Below are positions 1 through 11,170 of a DNA stretch of 64,000 nt, in pieces. The notes under the pieces are model-generated. The model ran no database searches. It saw only the letters and a list, made by a program, of their open reading frames with translations, and was not told the DNA's origin. The stretch is from Locusta migratoria (lineage: Eukaryota; Arthropoda; Insecta; Orthoptera; Acrididae): NCBI GenBank assembly GCA_026315105.1, contig CM048744.1:929007503-929071502 (forward strand). Direction: 5' to 3'. A program made the translations under genes and the position numbers. The first letter of the stretch is position 1. Each line of letters opens with the position of its first letter.

Positions 1-242
1 AACTTATCACGGTGCCACAGCTTACTGATCTTGTTGGCAACACGCTACAATACTTTTCTGCCAGTCGCAACAACAGAAAGTTTCTGCTCCATAACAGGAA
101 GAAATTTCAACAATGAGACTGTCCTGCTGATTATTATGTCCGTAAACAATCGATCCAAATGCACAGTGTGGGATGCAGAATTGCAGTCTGGTTCATAGAA
201 TAAGCTGCGCACAGAGGTGCAAAGTAGCGCTAATTCATTGCT
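1..242. other. No recognisable feature
   Basis: This AT-rich non-coding stretch lies left of the first LINE remnant. A short minus-strand open frame here shows no family resemblance. It could be the degraded 5' side of the same LINE, but I see no motif to support that. Confidence 0.4.
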
Positions 243-743
243 ATGCAGCAAGAAAGAGAAGATAAACCATATCATCCAAAATCACCCCAGTGTCCGAAAT
301 CACCCTGTTTGGTGGTACTAACCAAATGTCAGTTTGGTATTCAGAAAGGCTTTTCAACAGAAAATGCTGTATGTACCTTCATTGATCATATATTAAATGC
401 TCTGAACAGCCAGACATCACCCCTTGGTATCTTTTGTGATCTCTCAAAGGCACTTGATTCTGTAAATCATGGAATTCTTCAAGATAAACTTAATCATAAC
501 AGTTTGAGTTAGGCAGTGCACAAATGGTTTAGTTAATACTTAACTGGAAGAATGCCGAAAGTTGAAATAAGTGGTTCATGTAAGGTCAAAACATCAGCTG
601 ATTCATCAAACTGGGGGGTTATCACGAATGAGGTGCTGCAGGATTCGGTCTTATGTCCTTTAAGTTCCTGATATACATTAATAACTTGCCATTCTACATT
701 GATGAAGATGCGAAGTCAGTTCTTTTTGCTGCTGATATGAGCA
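243..743 (+). mobile_element. CR1/L2-like LINE remnant, reverse transcriptase 5' part
   Basis: The translated + strand reads QFGIQKGFSTENAVCTF, then GIFCDLSKALDSVNHGIL, which match reverse-transcriptase fingers and palm motifs of a LINE. The same motifs occur in the better-preserved copy at 46.2-48.1 kb (GIFCDLSKAFDCVNHNIL). Stops and frameshifts follow, so this is a dead copy. The homology continues to a degraded FADD-box equivalent (about 725-743), where an RTE element has inserted. The remainder of this LINE resumes at 4044 and again at about 5580. Confidence 0.8.
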
Positions 744-3700
744 TAGACCACTCACATGAACCACAGACATTGCCGAGGTGGGGTGGCTTGCGTGCCTCAA
801 CGATACAGATAGCCGTACCGTAGGTGCAACCACAGCGGAGGGGTATCTGTGGAGAGGCCAGACAAACGTGTGGTTCCTGAAGAGGGGCAGCAGCCTCTTC
901 AGTAGTTACAGGGGCAACAGTCTGGATGATTGACTGAGCTGGCCTTGTAACATCAGCTAATGTGGCTTTGCCACACAGCTACTGCGAACGGCTGAAAGCA
1001 AGGGGAAACTACAGCCGTTACCTTTCCCGAGGACATGCAGCTCTACTGTATGAACATATGATGATGGCATCCTCTCGGGTAAAATATTCCGGAGGTAAAA
1101 TAGTCCCCCATTCGGATCTCCGGGCGGGGACTACTCAGGAGGATGTGATCATCAGGAAAGACAATACTGGCATTCTACGGGTCGGAGCGTGGAATGTTAG
1201 ATCCCTTAATCGTGTAGGAAAATTAGAAAATTTAAAAAGGGAAATGGATAGGTTGAAGTTAGATATAGTGGGGATTAGTGAAGTTCGGTGGCAGGATGAA
1301 CAGGATTTCTGGTCAGGTGAGTACAGGATTATAAATACAAAATCAGTTGGGGGTATCACAGGAGTAGGATTGATATTGAATAAGAAAATAGGAATGCGGG
1401 TAAACTACTATGACCAGCACAGTGATCGCATTATCATTGTCAAGATAGATACGAAGCCAACACCGACAACAGTAGTACAGGTTTATATGCCAACTAGCTC
1501 TGCCGATGATGAGGAAATCGAAGAAATATATGAGGAGCTGAAGGAAATTATTCAGACAATTAAGGGAGAGGAAAATTTAATTGTTATGGGAGACTGGAAT
1601 TCGGTAGTAGGACAAGGCAGTGAAGGGAAGATAGTAGGTGAATATGGTCTGGGCAAAAGGAATGAAAGAGGAAGCCGCCTGGTAGAATTTTGCACAGAAC
1701 ATAATTTAGTTATAACAAACACCTGGTTCAAGAATCACAAAAGAAGGTTGTATACGTGGAAGAGACCAGGAGACACCGGAAGATATCAGATAGATTTTAT
1801 AATGGTAAGACATAGATTTCGGAATCAGGTTCTACAGTGTAAGACATACCCAGGGGCAGATATAGACTCTGACCAAAACTTGTTGGTTATGAACTGTAGG
1901 CTGAAACTAAAGAAACTACAAAAAGGTAGGAAAATAAGGAGATGGGACCTGGATAAATTGAAGGAACCTGAGGTTCTTAAAAATTTCAGAGGGAGCTTTA
2001 GGCAACAATTGACAGAAACGGGGGGAAATAAAACAGTAGAGGAGGAATGGGTAAAATTGAGAGATGAAATAGTGAAGGTAGCAGAGGACAAAATAGGTAG
2101 GAAGGCAAGACCTACAAAAAATCCTTGGATATCACAGGAGATACTAAATTTAATCGATGAAAGGAGAAAATATAAAAATGCAGTAAATGAAACAGGCAAA
2201 ATGGAGTACAGACGACTAAGAAATGAGATTGACAGGAAGTGCAAAATGGCTAAGCAGGAGTGGCTAGAAGGGAAATGCAAGGATGTAGAAGAATGTATAA
2301 ATAGGGGAAAAATAGATACAGCCTACAGGAAAATAAAAGAAACATTTGGAGATAAGAAAAACAGCTCTATGAATATCAAGGACACTGATGGAAAACCAGT
2401 TCTCAGCAAAGAAGGGAAAGCTGAAAGGTGGAAAGAATATATAGAGGGGCTCTACAAAGGAAATGAACTTCGAGACAATATTGTAGGAAGGAAAGAGGAT
2501 GTAGATGAAGATGAAATAGGAGATACTGTACTGAGAGAAGAATTTGACAGAGCCCTGAAAGACCTAAGTCGAAACAAGGCCCCTGGAATAGATGATATTC
2601 CCTCAGAGCTACTGAAGTCTCTGGGAGAACCAGCCATGACAAAATTGTTTCACCTGGTGTGTAAGATGTATGAGACAGGTGAAGTACCCTCAGACTTTAA
2701 GAAAAATGTTATAATCCCCATCCCTAAGAAAGCAGGTGCAGACAGGTGTGAAAACTACAGAACCATCAGTTTAATAAGTCATGGCTGCAAAATATTAACG
2801 CGAATTATATACAGAAGGATGGAAAAGCTGGTAGAAGCCGACCTCGGGGAAGATCAGTTTGGGTTCAGGAGAAATGTAGGAACACGGGAGGCAATACTCA
2901 CTTTACGGCTTATCCTAGAAGATAGATTAAGAAAAGGCAAATCTACATTTCTAGCTTTTGTAGATTTGGAGAAGGCTTTTGACAATGTTGATTGGAATAA
3001 ACTCTTTAAAGTTCTGAAAAAAGCAGGAGTAAATTATAGGGAGCGTAAGGTTATTTACAACTTGTACAAAAACCAGACAGCGGTTGTCAGAGTTGAAGGG
3101 CATGAAAGGGATGCAGTGGTTGGGAAGGGAGTGAGACAGGGTTGTAGCCTTTCTCCAATGTTATTCAATTTGTACATTGAACAAGCTATAAAGGAAAGCA
3201 AGGAGAAATTTGGTGAAGGTATAAAAGTTCAGGGGGAAGAATTAAAAACATTGCGTTTTGCCGATGACATAGTAATTCTGTCAGATACAGCAAAGGACCT
3301 GGAAGAGCAATTGAATGGAATGGACAGTGTGCTGAAAGGTGCATATAAGATGAACATTAACAAGAGCAAAACTAGGGTAATGGAGTGCAGTGTAAGAAAA
3401 TCAGGTGATGCTGAAGGAATTAGATTGGGAAACGAAGCAATAAAGGAGGTAGATGAGTTTTGTTACTTGGGCAGTAAAATAACAAATGATGGGCGCAGTA
3501 CAGAGGATATAAAATGCAGAATGGCAATGGGTAGAAAAGCGATTTTGAAAAAGAGAAATTTGTTAACATCGAATATTGATTTAGGCCTAAGGAAGTCCTT
3601 TCTGAGGGCATTTGTATGGAGTGTTGCCTTGTATGGGAGTGAGACATGGACGATAAACAGTGCGGACAGGAAGAGGATTGAGGCTTTTGAAATATGGTGC

Positions 3701-4043
3701 TACAGAAGAATGCTGAAGATTAGGTGGGTGGATCGCGTAACTAATGAGGAGGTACTGAACAGAATTGGGGAGAAAAGGAATTTCTGGCATACCTTGACTA
3801 AAAGAAGGGATAGATTGGTAGGACACATTCTTAGACATCAAGGAATTGTTAATTTAGCGTTGGAGGGAAGTGTGTGGGGAAAAAAATCGCAGGGGAAGAC
3901 CAAGAGATGGATACAGTAAGCAGATTCAGACAGATGTAGGTTGTCGTTCTTATGTGGAGATGAAGAGGCTTGCTCAGGATAGGGTATTGTGGAGAGCTGC
4001 ATCAAACCAGTCTCCGGACTGAAGACCACAACAACAACAACAA
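744..4043 (+). mobile_element. RTE-clade LINE, apparently full coding length, inserted in an older LINE
   Basis: This non-LTR retrotransposon runs from just after ATGAGCATAG (734-743) to a short (CAA)n tail at about 4025-4043. It is followed by ATGAGTATAG (4044-4053), a 10-bp target-site duplication with one mismatch. The flanks rejoin within the reverse-transcriptase region of the host LINE. About 310 bp of 5' leader precede the open frame. The (CAA)n tail and single apurinic-endonuclease/RT open frame are typical of the RTE clade. The intact frame suggests a fairly recent insertion. Confidence 0.88.
1058..3919 (+). CDS. RTE LINE endonuclease-reverse transcriptase polyprotein
   Basis: The single open frame runs unbroken from 962. 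The first ATG is at 1058 (MMMASSRVKY), giving about 953 residues, and I use it because 962 is GTG. Domains: an apurinic-like endonuclease at the N-terminus (GAWNVRSLN, DIVGISEVRW, VMGDWNSVVG, then YQIDFIMV) and a reverse transcriptase (NKAPGIDDIPSELL, NYRTISLIS, FGFRRNVGTREA, FVDLEKAFDNVDW, GVRQGCSLSPMLFNLYI, LRFADDIVIL). The catalytic FADD box is intact. The C-terminus has the LYGSETWT and RRMLKIRW segments usual in RTE elements. In insect annotations such proteins are often labelled craniofacial development protein 2-like. There is no frameshift or internal stop. Confidence 0.93.
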   Translation: MMMASSRVKYSGGKIVPHSDLRAGTTQEDVIIRKDNTGILRVGAWNVRSLNRVGKLENLKREMDRLKLDIVGISEVRWQDEQDFWSGEYRIINTKSVGGITGVGLILNKKIGMRVNYYDQHSDRIIIVKIDTKPTPTTVVQVYMPTSSADDEEIEEIYEELKEIIQTIKGEENLIVMGDWNSVVGQGSEGKIVGEYGLGKRNERGSRLVEFCTEHNLVITNTWFKNHKRRLYTWKRPGDTGRYQIDFIMVRHRFRNQVLQCKTYPGADIDSDQNLLVMNCRLKLKKLQKGRKIRRWDLDKLKEPEVLKNFRGSFRQQLTETGGNKTVEEEWVKLRDEIVKVAEDKIGRKARPTKNPWISQEILNLIDERRKYKNAVNETGKMEYRRLRNEIDRKCKMAKQEWLEGKCKDVEECINRGKIDTAYRKIKETFGDKKNSSMNIKDTDGKPVLSKEGKAERWKEYIEGLYKGNELRDNIVGRKEDVDEDEIGDTVLREEFDRALKDLSRNKAPGIDDIPSELLKSLGEPAMTKLFHLVCKMYETGEVPSDFKKNVIIPIPKKAGADRCENYRTISLISHGCKILTRIIYRRMEKLVEADLGEDQFGFRRNVGTREAILTLRLILEDRLRKGKSTFLAFVDLEKAFDNVDWNKLFKVLKKAGVNYRERKVIYNLYKNQTAVVRVEGHERDAVVGKGVRQGCSLSPMLFNLYIEQAIKESKEKFGEGIKVQGEELKTLRFADDIVILSDTAKDLEEQLNGMDSVLKGAYKMNINKSKTRVMECSVRKSGDAEGIRLGNEAIKEVDEFCYLGSKITNDGRSTEDIKCRMAMGRKAILKKRNLLTSNIDLGLRKSFLRAFVWSVALYGSETWTINSADRKRIEAFEIWCYRRMLKIRWVDRVTNEEVLNRIGEKRNFWHTLTKRRDRLVGHILRHQGIVNLALEGSVWGKKSQGKTKRWIQ

Positions 4044-4605
4044 CATGAGTATAGTAATGACATCGAAAAAACAAGAACTAAGTGATGTAATTGTAAATAA
4101 TAGAACCCCCCCCCCCCCCACACACACACACAAACACACACACACACACAAAATTATTAAGTGGTTCTCAGCAAATGGAATCTCAATAAATTTTTTATAA
4201 AACACAGTATATACAGTTCTGTACAGGTAATGGCACAACTCCAGTAATAAATATAGACTTTCAACAGAAGTCTGTAGATAAGGTAGAAGTTTCAAAAATT
4301 TTAGGTGTATGTACTGATGGGAGATTAAACTTGAAGCAACACATTAATGGTCTCCTGAAACATTTACTTTCAGCTACATATACTATTAGGGTTATTGCAA
4401 ATTTTGGCGATAAGTATCTCAGTAAATTAGTTTACTATGCCTATTTTCATTCAATGCTTTTGTATGGCATCATATTCTGGGGTTATTAATTCATCATTGA
4501 GTAAAAAAGTATTCATTGCACAAGTGTAGTCAGAATAATTGCTGGAGCCCACCCAAGACCATCCTGCAGACATCTATTTAAGGATTTAAGTATCCTCACA
4601 GTAAC

Positions 4606-4609
<4 letters not shown>
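4044..4609 (+). mobile_element. CR1/L2-like LINE remnant, middle of the copy interrupted by the RTE
   Basis: This continues the LINE begun at 243. Frames are broken, but KWFSANGISINF and YFHSMLLYGIIFWG align with KWFKANSLSLNF and YFHSLMSYGIIFWG of the copy at 46.2-48.1 kb. A C-run followed by an (AC)n tract at 4107-4150 sits inside it. It ends at an (AC)n tract (4610-4650) that abuts the fold-back element. Confidence 0.8.
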
Positions 4610-4654
<45 letters not shown>

Positions 4655-4667
4655 ACACCACCTAACA

Positions 4668-5565
4668 CATGCACCGCAAATATTGTAGAAACAAAAAGTG
4701 CAATTGATGTTCGGTTTTCACAGAATGGATTGGTAATCAGGAGCTCACATGTTTAGCCAATTTTTTTATGCAAACATACAGTTCTTTTTTTATGGAACAA
4801 TGCCTGTAGACATTAAGAAACTAAAAGTAAGGTGCACTAGAATATCTGTAGTGTTTGTGGCAGGATTCTAGTGCAAGTCGTTTACAAGATATCGTCTTTT
4901 GAAATGTTCCCACACTGACATTTACGTGTGCCAGCCAGCCTGCATAGTTGCTACATATGATGATGATATGTTTGCTTACAGTGTGCTTATGTGTTCCTCG
5001 AGTGCACTGCAGCTCGCTAGTCAGTTAGCGTGTAACAGTCCAAGCGGTAGGTCGTGACCAACATGCTCACAGTGTATGGAGCGTGTAGGAAGAATTCCGT
5101 TCGTTCTTGTATGGTGCGTGTGGCAAAATATACCAGCCTGACAGTGTTTATTTCTGCTTCCGGTGGTAATTTTGAACACAACCTGTTATGGACATGGTCA
5201 TGGTTCGAATCCACATAACTAGTGTATGCACTTGGGTTGTTCTTTAGTGTGTGTTACCACAGGTATTGTGCAAGTGTCAGTGTGGGAACGTTTCAAAAGA
5301 TGAGACCTCGTAAAGAAATTGCACTAGAATCCTGCAACAAGCACTACTGATATTCTAGTGCACCCTACTTTTAGTTCCTTAATGTCTACAGGCATTGTTC
5401 CATTTAAAAACTGTATGTTTGCATAAAAATACACTTTCTTAGAAACATTACAATCTGTTTGTTGGCTAAAAATACGAGTGCCTGACTACCAATCCATTCT
5501 GTGAAAACCGCACCTCAATCGCACTTTCTGTTTCCGCAATGCAGGATTTGTGGTGGAAGTGTTAA
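4668..5565. mobile_element. Long fold-back element (inverted repeat arms near 260-290 bp)
   Basis: The left arm, about 4668-4925, recurs inverted at about 5275-5565. Paired landmarks include TTTTCACAGAATGGATTGGT (left) with ACCAATCCATTCTGTGAAAA (right), GGAACAATGCCTGTAGACAT with ATGTCTACAGGCATTGTTCC, and GTGCACTAGAATATC with GATATTCTAGTGCAC. The arms are roughly 90% alike by eye and differ by an indel of about 30 bp. A spacer of about 350 bp (4926-5274) holds no recognised gene. It interrupts a LINE. There is no transposase, so it would be non-autonomous or a Foldback-like element. Confidence 0.8.
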
Positions 5566-5579
5566 GTGATTCACCTGCG

Positions 5580-5962
5580 TAACACCACGAGAAAGGATGA
5601 TCTTCACTAGGCATCCTTAAATCTGACTCTGGCACAGAAAGGGGTGAATTATGCTGCCACAAAAGCCTTCAGTAACCTACCAGATAGCATCAAAAAGCCT
5701 AACAGATAGCCAACTAGCATTTCAAAATAAATTAAAAATTTCTGAATGACAACACCTTTTACTCATTGGATGAATTTTTGGATATAAATTAGTAAATCTA
5801 AAAAACAATAAATAAATAAATAAATAAAATAATGATAATACATATTTGTGTTATGTAATATTTTGTGTAATGTAAAATTCTGTAGACACACCTTTTATTA
5901 ACCTGATACATGCCACATCATTACAAAGTGTCGTATTCATGATATACGGAACAAGTGTTAAT
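5580..5962 (+). mobile_element. CR1/L2-like LINE remnant, 3' end
   Basis: This is the third part of the interrupted LINE. It includes the degraded C-terminus (GCTGCCACAAAAGCCTTCAG and following) and the 3' UTR ending in AATCTAATCT. The same sequence occurs at 48.8-49.1 kb, and a similar AATCT tail ends the copy at 48.4 kb. Confidence 0.8.
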
Positions 5963-8900
5963 CTAATCTTGAAACAATGGAAATATCAACACAGTTATAG
6001 GTAACTTAATAAGAAATGTAAACATGAAAATAAAATCACAATTTTAAATCTCCAACACTTGGAGACTGAAAAAAATTTACATTGCCAATTGCTGCTCTTT
6101 AAAAGACAAAAATACATTATTTGGATAATTTAAATCACAAAATATTTTAATTTCAATTATACATTCATAAAATACAGTAACTTACCGTATGTGGAGGATT
6201 CATTGTCATTTCAAAGCATAAACTTAAGAAATCTACACAAGCCATATACTGATATTAAATTAGTAAATTAGTCATAATGAAATTTTCAATAATATATTGT
6301 TTGTAAATCTGGAAACAATTTCTACATTATGATACAAACACGATTAGCACTTGTAAATGTGAACAGATTAACATGGTACAAACACACACAGCTTGTGTAA
6401 ACACACTAACACAACAAAGGGCATGTGGATCACATTTTTGCCATTCATTGTACCTAATTTTCATTACTTTAAAACTATATGCTATTCATTGTTTCAGAAC
6501 AAATAAAAAAAGGTGCAACTCATAAAGGAAGACTGTTCTATTCTGTAATCATGCAACTGTAAATTGGTGTGGCAAGACCCAAGCAAAAGACAGTTCACGG
6601 CACAAAAATACAAACAATACAAACATGACAAACACTACAAACACTCAAGCACTCAGCCTAACATGTATTGTGGCTTTTTATCATATACCTGTTTAAATAT
6701 ATACTACTTTAACAAATCAGTTTAAATTAAGTTAATTCTGTGTGTAGACAGTTACTCATTTAAAGCATTCAGGTCCAATGATTAAATTTATTAGATTTAA
6801 TTTAGAAGCTTTTTGAAACATAACTCTGCAAATGTATCTTAAAAATACCAAAGCCCAATGTTAATATCATTAGAAAAAACCATAAAATCTTTACCTGGAG
6901 AAAGACAGAGCTGCAGGCATGCTGATTGGGGAGAGCAGTGAAGGTCCCCTTGATTTCACAGGGTTCGACTTAGTATTGAAGCCACTACAGCACATGAAGA
7001 AGGTAGGACCAAACATGTGTCAGTATGCAAATTGTGGGATTCAGATGTTGGGTTTGCCATTTAATACTCAACAAATTCAAAAAATTAAAAATATGGTAAT
7101 CCTGACTGCATTGGTTAACAAAAAAAATCCTCCTCAAAGAGTTAGTAAAACACTTGAAAATTCGACCAAGCATAAATAAATAAGGAGTAAATAATTATGC
7201 AGCTTGTTTGCAAATAAACTATATTTAATAGTACCAAACATTTCATCATACTGAAAATACCTAGTTAAAACAAAACAAAAACAATACAGTAAATAAAGAA
7301 TATAGATTTACATTCTAGTGCCACAGCTTACAAAGCCATATATTTTAGGTTACAAATTAAATGTGCAAAATGTATTGAAATACAATATGAAGATTCCTTT
7401 TTAATTACCATCTGTACCTGTTGACAGTGCAATATGTAAGGGAACTGTCCGAATTGATGCTATGGAAAAGTGAGCTTTCTTGTAAATAATTTTAAAGTAA
7501 AGAGTACCACTCATTGAATAGGAAGAGCACCGAGCTGTAGACTGGCACACACAAAATAGACATGTGGTTATCTACAGTACTGCTATTTGGAGAGTGGTGG
7601 TCTTTACTCCTAAATTATTTACATTTTACCAGAACTTCCCTACTTTACTGTAAATTGTTACATTTACACTACCTGCTAAAGTAAGATTTCTTCAAGTTCT
7701 CAAAAATTAATTGCATTAGTGCACCAGCAAAGAGGCCATTTAGAGAGTTATAAATTTATGGCAATATGCATTAACAAGCTGACAACGTGCAACAGCCCAA
7801 AATGAAACAGTAGGACATTAACAGCAGCTAATGCTCCATGACACTTATTTTCAACCACCAATAGCACAAGCATAAACAATAAGATGTACAATAACAGTAT
7901 ATCAAAAAACAAAGATTTCAGCAATTGTAGAACACCTTGTTACAATGCAATTTAAAGATTCCTTTCTCAAGAAACGGATGCCAATTATAGTTGTTATTTA
8001 TACCCCATATTTTTATATTAACCACGGAGAACACACTGTATTCCATTTCTCTACAGTATGAAAAGACATTTATATTATCATATGCTCTACAAAGCTAAAG
8101 GATAAATTGATAGTTTACAAAAGGTTAAAAGGGAAGGGCCACACACTCAGTCTTCCAGATGAGAGACTTAACCACAAGGATAAGGGTAGGCAAGTATGGA
8201 GGAAGAGATGGTAGATTGGTAAGCACTGTGCCAGTCTTAGTCTATAGATGATAAAGACTCAGAAGTAAAGATAAATATGGGAAGAGATATTAATAGTACA
8301 ATTAAGAAGTGGAAACAGCAAAAGGTCATGAAGGGTCTGCATTCTAGTGTCTTTAAATTTTTTATTTCATTTCTTTTTCTTAATAATTTTGTTATTTTAT
8401 GGAAGTGTCCCCTCCCCTCTCTTTCTTTTTACTTAATTACTGTGTGTCAGTAGTTGTCTTTTTTTTATCTTCGTTCTTCGCTCTAATTCTCTTCTCCACG
8501 AGGAAGGAACTAATTAATCTGAAAGCTAGATAGTGTGTTATTGTTATTTTTATTTTTGTTCATATTCATCAGTAGTCTGCAATCCTATTTCGTGATGATT
8601 AGAGGAAATTTTTGTGGTGCCATGTTTATATATTAAACTAATTTCATATGCTCAAAACCTCTGGAAATAATAACCTCACTACAATATATTAGACCTCGTT
8701 TGTTTCATCTTCCTTATTCAATATGTTTTGTACTTTGAGACTGCCCATAATAGACACTTATTTACTGTTGCATATTCAGAAGCAAGTAACTGGACAAAAC
8801 ATTTCAAAATAGTATTTATTTTATGTGGCCAACTCCTGTCCTCTAATGTTCATCATTTTGATAATTATCCAGCTACTATAATAACGAGTATGGTCCTAAA

Positions 8901-9273
8901 GATGATCCAATCTTATTTAATTTATAACCCCTCCCCCTTCAACAACTGGTCTCATTTTTTGATAATCACTGTATAAGCTCATAATGTGCAGAATGGGAAT
9001 CAGGTAATGTGCACTTAACATTACAAATAAATAAACAATAGATTTAAATGAAACTGAATAACTATATATTATTTCAGTTGGTAAAAAATGACATGCACAA
9101 TAATAAAACATTAAGCTTAATAAAAGGTAACTACAGACATTCTTTTCTGTGTCCTGACATATGAAATAAACACAGCAGTCAGAAGTTTCAGTTCTTTACC
9201 AATGGTAATAACTTCATACATTAAAAAAACTATTTTTGAAAACTCAGACATATACTACCAGTTAATTACTGGC

Positions 9274-9277
<4 letters not shown>
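5963..9277. other. AT-rich sequence without recognisable genes
   Basis: I see no coding motif, repeat pair or RNA gene here. A minus-strand segment 6186-6248 has exon-like splice borders (acceptor AATATCAG, donor GTAAGT) and is open, but it encodes nothing I recognise. Scattered short open frames look random. Confidence 0.4.
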
Positions 9278-9313
<36 letters not shown>

Positions 9314-9362
9314 GTTAGTGTAAACTATTTGCGCCTTTGTTTTCGTAAAGTCTTTACACTAC

Positions 9363-9399
<37 letters not shown>
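9278..9399. repeat. Two (TG)n microsatellites
   Basis: Pure TG dinucleotide tracts lie at 9278-9307 and 9364-9399, separated by about 56 bp of unique sequence. Confidence 0.95.
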
Positions 9400-9401
<2 letters not shown>

Positions 9402-11170
9402 AGCTGTCATTTGTTTCGTGATGTACTTACCACCCCTCTATATACACTTTTTACTCTCACTATATAAATAATTACAGCCAGAAGAATAGTGAACTACTAC
9501 ATTACCATGCCATACTCCTAAGCTTCTGATGTACACAGTTTATACGTAATATGGGTTGTAACAGACTGTATCAGAGAATTCATTATTTATAAATGATTTG
9601 GTTTTAAATTTTAATCAGAAGAAGATTTGAAGTGATCTGTATTTTATTGCTTAATGTTGAATCTCACAGCAAAGGAATTTTTCATGAAATTAATACTACT
9701 TATGCCCCAATAATCTAATTCTATGTGGATCATACCAACTGTATCTGAATGTGCAATTGTGGGTATCCAAGTGTAGTTCATATAAAGATTTCATTACATA
9801 TGAAACACTTCACTGCAGATGTCACAAGCACAGCACTTTTGTTCTGTGAACCACTTTCTGAGGTAACACTTTGAAGGGAGTATTCTGTTATCACATCACG
9901 TCACACTCACTTCCTTTCAGATATCAAGATGACTCTCGCACACACTTCCCAACAGCATCCAAAACAGCTGTCTCTTGTTTCACAGTACAGAATACCACTG
10001 TCTACCAAACATATTAGAAAATCACAACAAGCAGTAAACTTCACTTTCAGCTACAACAAAAAAAGTGATAAAATTTAAGGATTTTATGTGAAGTGAGCTT
10101 AAATAACACCAGCAGTAACTTTTTTTTCAGACAGTGGGAAAAAATTGTTTCTCAAAAGAGACAGCATATGACGACAAAATACCAAGCAATATGTTTAAGA
10201 TAGAGTTTCAAAAGAATGCTTTGTTTTCCTGACGGAATAAATAAGAGAAGGAGAAAAAATGAAGAGAGTAATGGGTAACAGAAAGAAAGAGTTCCAGAAT
10301 ACTTATCCTGGGTGAGCTGTATATCATTGTCCAGCTTCTTAAGTAATACACTGGCAGAAAGAATGACAATGGGGAAGAACATGAAAAAGAAATATAGCAC
10401 CAAAGTAAAAGTAGACAGAGAGGAATGAGAACAGCAGAATGTATTGAAAGTAGAGGGGTAAGTAATGACTGTCACTTTTATTCAGGGATCTGATCTATTA
10501 CTTGAAACAGCAGCCAAGATCAGCAATTCTTTTATTACTTATTTAGGTTACAGGTTTCAACAGGTTATATTACTATCGTCCAATCAATATACATGTTTTG
10601 ATGTCACTAAACCCCATCATATAGTTACAAGATGTGGGGAAACATTTTACTTTCATTATGACAACCCAATGACAGTGTTGGTAAGAGATGTATGTTAGAA
10701 ACATCAGATTGTGGGAATTACCTGTAAAAAAACCAGGAAACTAAAAAAATTAGCAATGTTGGCTGTTGTTTTATGTATAATAATGAGCTACCCAAGAATT
10801 GAAACAGTTCCTTCTAGGTTTTTCATGAAAACAATGTCCTGAAACTAAGTGTTTATTCAATGTCAACCTTCTTTTCAAAGAAATTACAGAACAGGTGTTA
10901 TGACAACCTTTTCCAAAAAAGAAATTACAGAACCACTGAGAATTTGGGCGATGACTTTAGCTATATAATGTGATATTCAACATTTATTTGTATCTTCTAC
11001 ATACTAAAAACAAATATGTATCTTACTGAATACTTATTATGAATTTTCAGTTCCACTTTAGCAGCTAATATCCAAAGGAATTAATGGAGAGGAAAATTGC
11101 ATCTATACCTAGTGGCAGCTCATGCTCAGTTTTGTTTGTGCAATAAACATTTTTATTTTATTACTATTTT
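9400..11170. other. AT-rich sequence, nothing firm
   Basis: No recognisable gene. A small duplication (AAAGAAATTACAGAAC) occurs near 10877 and again near 10919. A minus-strand exon-like segment near 10304-10350 was considered and set aside. Confidence 0.4.

Noticed and set aside
45..275. 76-codon minus-strand open frame
   Set aside because: No motifs, no splice context, biased toward chance.
9278..9399. Regularly spaced repeats as a CRISPR-like array
   Set aside because: Only two dinucleotide tracts; the context is eukaryotic.
10304..10350. Minus-strand segment with LLKKLDNDIQLTQ and an acceptor-like TTTCTGCCAG
   Set aside because: No good donor follows and the phase does not match the other candidate Ask1 exon.
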